A stretch of 64,000 nucleotides of DNA, from contig JAUPFP010000002.1 in assembly GCA_036925085.1 (NCBI GenBank), positions 11,375,607 to 11,439,606 of the forward strand, given 5' to 3'. Shown one piece after another: positions 56,709 through 64,000 of the stretch (its first letter is position 1; every line of letters begins with the position of its first letter). The position numbers and the translations under genes are program-made. Under the pieces are notes generated by a model. That model saw only the letters and a program-made list of their open reading frames with translations. It was not told the origin of the DNA and made no database searches. The DNA comes from Brachycybe producta. Taxonomy: Eukaryota; Arthropoda; Diplopoda; Playtdesmida; Andrognathidae.

Positions 56709-57262
56709 GTGCATCCAGACTAATCGAGCTCCGCGAGGTGGCTAGCCTCGTCTACATGCTAACCGAGTAATGTGAATGGACTCGCGAGTAGCGATACAAG
56801 TTGAACGAGCAAAGCTGGAACTTCATACCTGCTACCTTGAGTGTAGCGTCTGCGACTAGCGACTAGTGACTAGCATAGCGACTTGAAGTAGCAAGTCGCT
56901 AGTCGCTGGCACACACTACATATGTGCTGCACCTACAAGCGTTTTGGGCGTGTCTTCATGGTGTGTGAATGTGATGTCATGTAAAATGGCGTCAAAGACG
57001 CCAGATGCAACAAAATCTGGTCTCTGATTGGTTGTTGGGTAGCGACTTGAAACGTTTGCGACCTGAAGCTTCTGTTTGAACAGAAGCTTGGCGACTGAGT
57101 AGCAAGTTGCGACGCTTTGACAAGTCGCTAATAGTTGCTTGTATGAAGTTTAAGCTTAACGGCAAGTCATGGGCTCGTCTGGTGTCGTTACATCAAAGAG
57201 GTGCTCGTCAAGGACTTGCAAAGTCATTGGACCGGGGACGAGCACAGTTTTAGTTGACTCGT
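56709..57262. repeat. GC-richer island with repeated CGACTAG / AGTCGCTA motifs
   Basis: It begins GGTGCATCCAGACTAATCGA. GCGACTAGCGACTAGTGACT, GCAAGTCGCTAGTCGCT, AGTAGCAAGTTGCGACGC and ACAAGTCGCTAATAGTTGCT recur in both orientations. Composition changes sharply at both edges. It is probably an inserted inverted-repeat element. No sizeable open frame crosses it. Confidence 0.65.
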
Positions 57263-57283
57263 TGTACAAGTCCCTCCTATGGA

Positions 57284-57419
57284 AGTATTAACTCAATATT
57301 TTGAGATTATTAACTGAATAAATTGAATTCGACATATTGTTTGTTTGTCCTTCACAGGGGGCTCTGTAGGACACGTTTATTATTTAAATGCATTTAAAAT
57401 ATCGGGTGTGTACTAGGTA
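57284..57419. mobile_element. PIF/Harbinger-like MITE G5, truncated
   Basis: It matches the right half of G4 from GTATTAACTCAATATTTTGA through GTCCTTCACAGGGGGCTCTG to GGTGTGTACTAGGTA, followed by TTA. The other half is missing; it abuts the GC-richer island. Confidence 0.88.
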
Positions 57420-57427
57420 TTACTGAT

Positions 57428-57577
57428 TTCATGACTGTATTTCATGTTATCTTTCAAAATAAGCTTTTTGAGTCAGTTTGTAAATGGCTAAATTTTAAGC
57501 GGACTTTTACATTTTTTGAAAGATATTAAACATTAAAATACACTTAAAAGATTGAGCTACCCTTCTAGTTTCTAAAA
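57428..57577. repeat. family E element
   Basis: ATCTTTCAAAATAAGCTTTT on the left, and GATTGAGCTACCCTTCTAGT with TTCTAAAAACA on the right. Confidence 0.75.
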
Positions 57578-59883
57578 ACACTTTCTAGTTTCTCTTAATT
57601 TTACTTCTGAAATACAGTATTAACGAAGAGTTCAAAAATCAGCTGTTCATAAACCGCATTAATTTCGTGTTAAAAGAAAAAAAAATGTGTATTCTTTTCT
57701 AAAGGAATTGAATCTAAAATATATTTCGTGTTATCCGTTTGAAATTCCAGTAGAAAAAAGAATGAAAAAGAATTGTGTTTTTTTGTGCGATTTTTTTAAA
57801 TATTTTATTCCTTTGTGACAAGCGTGGAAAAATCTACAGGTGGTGGTGGTGGTGGTGGGCCCAACCAAATCTTCAAGTCTGACTGAAAATAATAATGAGA
57901 AATGGAGAATCCATTGGTTTCCATTGGTTAAAATGGGAGTGTGTCTCTTACATTTGTCACATGTAATACCAAACCCCCTCCTCCTTTTCCTTTTGTGTGT
58001 CTCTTCTCCCTTCTTTTAAGATGATAGGTGGATATTTTCTATAATCCAAATAAAGATAAACAAACAGACAATTGTGTGACATACAGAAAAAAAAAACATG
58101 TTTGTTTGTTTACTTGTGTATTTATGTATGTGACAAGTGTGTGTTTGTGTCTTTTAGTTGTTTGCATATTGGTTTAACATAATCAGAAAAGAAGAGATAG
58201 GATAGGATAGGATATGGTCACCTATTGGAGGTTTATCCTTTTTTTTGTCTATGGTTGGACACCATAACAACAATACACTTGTCTAAATGTTATATACCGA
58301 TTGATTGACACAATATGTTGCTTAGCAACTGTTTTGTCAGGTGTCTTCTTATTGGTTGTCATTCTTTTATCTCTCATACTCATTGGTAAATTCATCAGGA
58401 AAATTGCTTAAAAGATCCAAAGAGGTTGCCATTAGCTCTTTCTTTGAGGCTTCTTTTGGTTATGATTTTTCGCTTTTTTTCTTTCTATGAAGAAATTGAT
58501 TATGTTAGAAACTAGAAGAGTAAAAGGATATGCTTCACTTTACAAGGAATTTAACAGAAGCGCCATACAGTTTTCACTGTAAAGGACCATAGAAATATTC
58601 TGATTTTTTTATTTCTACTTCTATAGTTTCTGCTTTGGTTTTTTTTTCTGCTTGTGTAATTCTTCCTTGGTTTGCTAAATTATCAAACTCCATTAAAAGT
58701 TTATTTTTAAATACAGTATATATCTACGACTCAGATTGAGATTTTCTTTTAGATTTGGAATCACACATGCGCAGAAAAAAAAAAAAACAAGCAGAAAATA
58801 GAAAATCAGAATAAAGTTTCAGGTACATTTCTGCTTTCTGTTGCATTCAAGGGTTCAAACGGATGGATCACAACACATGCTGAAAAAACAACCAGATTAG
58901 AAATTCAGAAATAAAATTCAGTTATATTTTCTGTGTTCCATTGCACACTCAAAACATATACTTTATGGCGCTTCTGATAAAAATGCCTTACAAATGGGGA
59001 ATTTTTTTTTTCAGCATGTGTGATCTTTTCCTATCACATTACAAAAGAAATTTTTTTGAATGACATTTTTGAGTTTATAGAAGAGAGGAGTGAAAGACGC
59101 AATTAAAGCATGTATTCCAATTGGTTGATAAAACGTAATTCTGCATTGCGAAACAGAAACAATTTCACCTTGTTTTCTGTCTTAATTTTGGCCACATAAA
59201 TAAAAAACAGAATTATACCAAAAATAGATAAATCTTTTAATGTCAAATGTTTTTATCTGTATGTGTGATCGAAGTCTTTAACTCTTCTAGTCTGTAAAAC
59301 GTTAAATTTCTTTGTAAAGTTATTTTTTAAAAAAACAAATTCGAGATGATGAAGTTTGAAATTTTTTTAAAGATAAAAAGTCAGCCATTTTTTTTAAAGA
59401 TAAAAAGTCATCCATTGTTGAAATGAAAAAACCAAGAGAATATTTGACGGAGACCGTTATTATGGCTTAACGTCTAGCCATTGTTAGAAAAGAGAAGAAC
59501 AACCACCATATTTAATATTGTCCTAAATTATTAATTTAATTAAATAAGGCCATTAAGAAAAATGTGCAAAAGCCTTGTTTCTCCTTCTCTCTTCTGTTCT
59601 GTTCTGTTCTTAATGGATAACATGAATTTAATTTCCAAATCTCCTTGTCACTTTTCATCCAAGTTTGTCTCTTCCTTTCCTTTCTCTTTTTAGTATTGTT
59701 TTATCAGAAAAAAAGAGGGGGGGGATTTTTTTTAATTGTAATTTATGTTTGTAAAATGGCTATAATAAGTGTGTTTGTATGTATCTTGTCATGGCCGAAA
59801 TTGTCTCTCCTTCAGAGAGATTCTCTCTCTCTCAACATTCGTTCGAATGGAAAGGGAGAAAGAGAGACAGACAGAGAGAGAAA

Positions 59884-59890
<7 letters not shown>

Positions 59891-59934
<44 letters not shown>
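59891..59934. repeat. (GA)n microsatellite
   Basis: About 22 GA units. Confidence 0.92.
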
Positions 59935-59937
<3 letters not shown>

Positions 59938-60435
59938 CTTTTCTGATGAAGTTTCCCTGCTGAGAAAATGGCGATCTTAAATCTAGATTTTGGACAGTTT
60001 AAAGTAAAATTGGGGATCCGAATCCCCCCCTTTTTCCCTCATATATTTCCCTTTTTTGTTCTGAGATTGAAATAAAGCGAAGTTATAATAATAGTTAAGA
60101 AACTTTTGTTAAATAAAGATGATGATGAATCCATGCTGTTTTAAAGGCATTTTTTTTTTCTATTTGAAAACACAACACAAAGTAGTACACCAAGCATGTC
60201 AAACTCGAAGGCTAACACGGGCCGAATGTACACAAGGCCTAAGTTTATGTGGGCCGCAACAAAAAAAAAACAATTTTTCTAGAAACGTAGGTTTATTTCG
60301 AAAATTACAGTACGAAATTTGTATTAAAACTTTCGTTACATATTGTTGTTATATTGGCTGGGCCTCAAAGATATTCGCTGTAGGCCGCGAGTTTGACATG
60401 CTTGTATTGTAGTACACAATTTTAAGAAAAAAAAA

Positions 60436-60945
60436 AGAAGGGGCTCCGTAGAAAAATACTTGTGTAAATGCAAGGTAGATGGCGCCTGCAACCTCCATAG
60501 GTGGCAAACTGCACTCGCCAATTAGTTAAAATAAAATGAATGCCTTTTAGCTCTAAAAGTGACAGGCAAGTGTAGCCAGCGCTAGCTTTTCGTTTGCTCT
60601 GCCCTTTAATGAGCGTCAGACCAAATAATCATCCAACTAGAAATTGATAAGAGCGGGGCATGTGACATCAGACCAAATAACAAACCAATTAGAAATTGAT
60701 GATGCTCAGAAAAGGGCGGAGCAAACTAAAAGCGTCGAAAACTACCTTAATTATCAGAGTACGTGACAGACTTACCCAGAACATAATATAAGTGAAGAGA
60801 GAGCACGTGTAGAGAAATAGCGATGACGCAAATTAAAAGTTCGCCACGTGAAAAAAAAAGGAAGAAGGTGAGTTAAGAGTTGAAGAAGTGTCAGTACATT
60901 TCAATGGAAGGAGGGCTAGTGGCGCCATCTAACATCTACGGTCCA
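60436..60945 (+). repeat. family H repeat, copy H2, interrupted by C5
   Basis: It has the same ordered segments as H1 (AAATACTTGTGTAAATGCAA; TAGATGGCGCCTGCAACCTC; CTACCTTAATTATCAG; AGCGATGACGCAAATTAAAA; CTAGTGGCGCCATCTAAC), with C5 between the second and third and a further 40-base gain near 60770. Confidence 0.82.
60562..60733. mobile_element. family C MITE C5, right end truncated, nested in H2
   Basis: It starts ACAGGCAAGTGTAGCCAGCG and has the inner arms CGTTTGCTCTGCCC / GGGCGGAGCAAACT. It stops at AAAGC without the outer right repeat. H1 shows the uninterrupted site. Confidence 0.8.
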
Positions 60946-61121
60946 CACACAAACGATTTTTAGAATTACATACAATTTTTTTAACACGAAATTTGTTTAA
61001 AATGACAAACTATTCCGGTATTTCGTGTTAAACGGAATTTTTGTTTTATCTTATAATTGGATCCTCATTTTCTTGTGTGACACGAGTTTCGACAAGTGGT
61101 CTCCAACCAAGATGATGATGA

Positions 61122-61122
61122 T

Positions 61123-61171
<49 letters not shown>
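61122..61171. repeat. (TC)n microsatellite
   Basis: About 24 TC units. Confidence 0.93.
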
Positions 61172-61174
<3 letters not shown>

Positions 61175-62917
61175 GGTGGTCAGTAACTGTGGCCCCTCAA
61201 TGATGAAATGAAGTGACCAATTTGCTGTGTGATGTAGTTTTCTGGACAAAAGCACAAGTGTAACCCTGTTGTGACAATTTAGAGAGTGGTCAAGATAAAG
61301 AGACCTTTTTTTCTTGTTATATAGATTTCTGTTTTTGAAATTGTTTAGGTATTTCTAAAGAGAGAGAGAGAGGGTGTTGTAATTTATGATGTTGGATTAG
61401 TTACGATTGAGGTGTAGAAGGGGGTTAGGGGGGGAGGTGAGAGAGGGAGGCAAAAGGAGTGGTCACTCTCACTGGTCATTCAGTTGTGAAAACCAAAAGC
61501 TAGGATTTTATCCAAATCTCTCATAACACACATACTGGTGGTCAACCACATTTACAGTTCTTTAGACTTATCGAGTAGTTTTGACCACTGTCGACTTTTT
61601 AGGCATTTGAGTACAATGTTTTGCCAATAGGTGGCGTTAATTCCAAACACATACACATATGCGTTTTAATTGGTTGTTAAATTTGAACAATTGTTTAAAT
61701 CTTGTTGCATTTTCAACAAGGTTGGATGAGGGTGGTGGGAGAAACTCTTGCAATTGGTTTTTTGTTGCATTGTTTGAGTTTTATTTTATTGAACCCGATA
61801 AGTGAATTATTTGTTGTTTCCAATTTGTTTTTGTTATGGAAACAAGTGTTGCTAGGTAACCAATTTTGAGGGTGGTGGTGGTTCTTCAGTGTTGTTATAT
61901 GGCATTTGTGACAAACACACACACATCTAGGTAATATTTCAAATTAAAAAAATAGTATATAAACATAAAAGAGCTTTTAAAGACACAAACATCAAAAGAA
62001 AAGGGGGGAAAAATAGGTTCTTTTCACGGTGATTGGTTGAAAAACAGGTGACAACAAAAGTAGAAAATTTTCAAAATAAGAAACTCATTGGTTGTTGTTT
62101 GATAAACACATTTTTAATCCACATTATATATGCATAAAGGAAATTAATTATGCCATAATGGAAATAGATCTTAAGTATATGAACTCCCCCTTGGTTCCTG
62201 GATGGAATAATTGACGACATTGGATACGAATAATAACAGAAAAGGAACTATTGGGATTAAGGCCTGGATCCCACATGCCGTGACATGCTTGGAAGAAAAA
62301 CAAGAGAATTTGGTTGGATATATATGCCACATTACAATATAATGGGCAGTTCGTCGTGTCTTATAGTATACATAAAAGCTTGTACCGAAAAACGTAGTTT
62401 TTTTTGTTGTAAAGAACGAATTCGAAGGAGGAGCCATAAGAAGGATGCTTCTGTAAAATGCTTTCCTATTGGTTAATAAAGTTTTAATTCTGCATGGCAG
62501 AAAGAAAAAGGATTGCAGCCTTTGTTTTCTGCCAAATAAAATATAATTATTCAAATCCTAATACGGAAATATACAAGAGAAAATGAATAAAACAATTCAG
62601 GACTTGATAAAATTAAAATGGGTACAAAAAATATGAAAACATTTGGAGAAAAAAAAAGTAGCAAAATGAGCAATTTGTTGTAAACTTGCCCATTTTAATT
62701 GGTTGCAAATTGCAATACATAAACACAATTTGCTAACAAGATCACCAATTATTATTTGACGTCAAAAACAACCCTGAATTTGCTGAAATTGCTTTTTTTT
62801 CAAAAAATAACATCTACCGGTTTTCTGATAAAAAAAAATTTGTATTGTCGGTTGTAATAAAACAAATCTGACGTCAATATTTTATTCTAAATAAAAACAA
62901 CAGCAAGCTTTATATAT

Positions 62918-63112
62918 GTTACTTGTCAATTTGCGAAATCAGTTAATCTGCATATTGACTAGGCAATCTGCAAAACAACCGACCTGCTAGTGGATCTGCA
63001 AAATTCAATACATTTTAGGTGTTGAATTTAGCAGATTCACTTAGCAGGTCGGTGGTTTTGCAGATTGCCTAGTCAATATGCAGATTGACTGATTCCGCAA
63101 ATTGACAGTAAC
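62918..63112. mobile_element. family B palindromic MITE B3
   Basis: GTTACTTGTCAATTTGCGAA opposes TTCCGCAAATTGACAGTAAC. The inner arms are CTGCATATTGACTAGGCAAT and its complement. It is slightly longer than B1 and B2. Confidence 0.87.
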
Positions 63113-63818
63113 ATGCAGTATATACCCTAAACAAAAAGATACACAAAATTGCATTTTTTTTTCTCTGTTTCTCTTGTTTTCATGGGTGGTTGTTGTAGAA
63201 CTTGGTATAATATTCAACCCCCAAAAGTAATTAAAGCGAAATAGTCATTTATCACTTTGCATATATACACACACATTACATTTTACCTTTGATTTGCATA
63301 TTCTATTCTATAATGGTATTACATTGTGATGTTTTTTTTTATGCATTCAATATTTTTTTGGGAGGGTGGGCCATTAAAGAAAGAGAGAATTTTCAGTAAA
63401 AGATATGTCAGAAAAATATATATTACTACTGTAAGTAACATTATAGAATGAAAAATTACAACAGAACTTCAGTTGGTGAATAGAAATTGGTGCAAAAATG
63501 GTGAATTTTGAAACTTTCTTGTAATCAGTCAGTGTTGGTGGTGCTAGTTTTGCATTGAGTTTTTTTTTTTCGAAGGTGGCTGGCTGGTTGGTTGGTTGGT
63601 GATGCTTCACATTTGACATCAATCACCACCTGCTTCAGTTGCTTTACATACATTATATATTATACAATATAAGACCCTGTCTTGTATTATTTTGCATATA
63701 AGAAACCATTATATATTAGATAAAGGAAGAGAAAGAGAGAGTTTTAAGAAGATAGAGACAAAAACGAGGGTGAAATATTAGTAAATGGAGTAAAACTGAG
63801 GTCCCACATACGTAAAAC

Positions 63819-64000
63819 ACAGGCAATTAGAAATCGGGACACACAGAAATTGGCTCCGCCCTTTTTATGACGAACGCAACTTCTAAATGGTTGGTTATGT
63901 AGTCTGACGTCACATGCTCCGCCTTTTTCAACGTCAAACCACACAACAAACCTATTAGAAGTTGCCAGTCGTCATAAAAAGAGCGGAACCCATTTCTGTT
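63819..64000. mobile_element. family A palindromic MITE, cut by window end
   Basis: It starts ACAGGCAATTAGAAATCGGG and reaches the right-arm segment AAAGAGCGGAACC. The last 20 or so bases are outside the window. Confidence 0.9.

Larger units (their letters stand above)
43247..64000 (+). other. downstream intron of the MEIS/hth gene (continues past window)
   Basis: At least 20.7 kb follow exon d without a recognisable acidic-linker or homeodomain exon. The content is a minisatellite (44084-44800), a hairpin (45880-45957), scattered E, A, Q, J, G, H and B repeats, a degenerate tandem array (52540-52975), a GC-richer repetitive island (56709-57262) and several (TA)n, (GA)n and (TG)n tracts. Stretches at 44810-45870, 47590-49400, 51260-52500, 53820-56030 and 57590-60430 are AT-rich spacer with no feature I can support. 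Confidence 0.7.

Overview
The window looks like AT-rich, repeat-dense nuclear DNA from an invertebrate animal. It is almost entirely introns of one gene on the + strand. Four short coding exons can be recognised. Together they encode part of a TALE-class homeobox transcription factor of the MEIS/Homothorax family. The second half of the MEIS (PBX/Exd-binding) domain is on exons at 8546-8596, 13484-13534 and 19635-19826, and the linker before the homeodomain is on 43117-43246. The linker (RPPSSSLSY, then SGGTPGPLSQQP) resembles arthropod Homothorax more than vertebrate MEIS1/2, so I infer an arthropod or other ecdysozoan. The N-terminal exons must lie upstream and the homeodomain exons downstream of the window; I did not find them inside it.

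The exons are separated by introns of about 4.9, 6.1 and 23.3 kb, and more than 8.5 kb and 20.7 kb of flanking intron remain at the two ends. The introns are packed with short non-autonomous DNA transposons, many nested, and several have target-site duplications that can be read directly. They are: a palindromic Mutator-like family (working name A, 9-bp duplications) with a related family C; hAT-like elements (N and P, 8-bp duplications); PIF/Harbinger-like elements (G, TAA/TTA duplications); a small Helitron family (I) with a 3' hairpin and CTAG end; and abundant palindromic families E, D/Q, J, B, M, H and F whose class I cannot assign. Tandem arrays lie at about 86-590, 1556-2054, 9004-9650, 10518-10898, 33831-34393, 44084-44800 and 52540-52975. 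There are many (GA)n, (TA)n and poly-G tracts.

The most interesting observations are: (1) a composite family-A transposon at 26497-26980, bounded by an exact 9-bp duplication, that carries a copy of another A element plus about 170 bp of the DNA flanking it at 3088-3256, as Pack-MULE elements do; (2) a Helitron inserted precisely between A and T inside a hAT-like element, where a second copy of that element supplies the empty site; and (3) several sequences matching the CTCF core consensus, two exactly, inside the introns. I saw no bacterial-type system, CRISPR array, rRNA or tRNA gene. Family letters are my own labels; no database search was possible.
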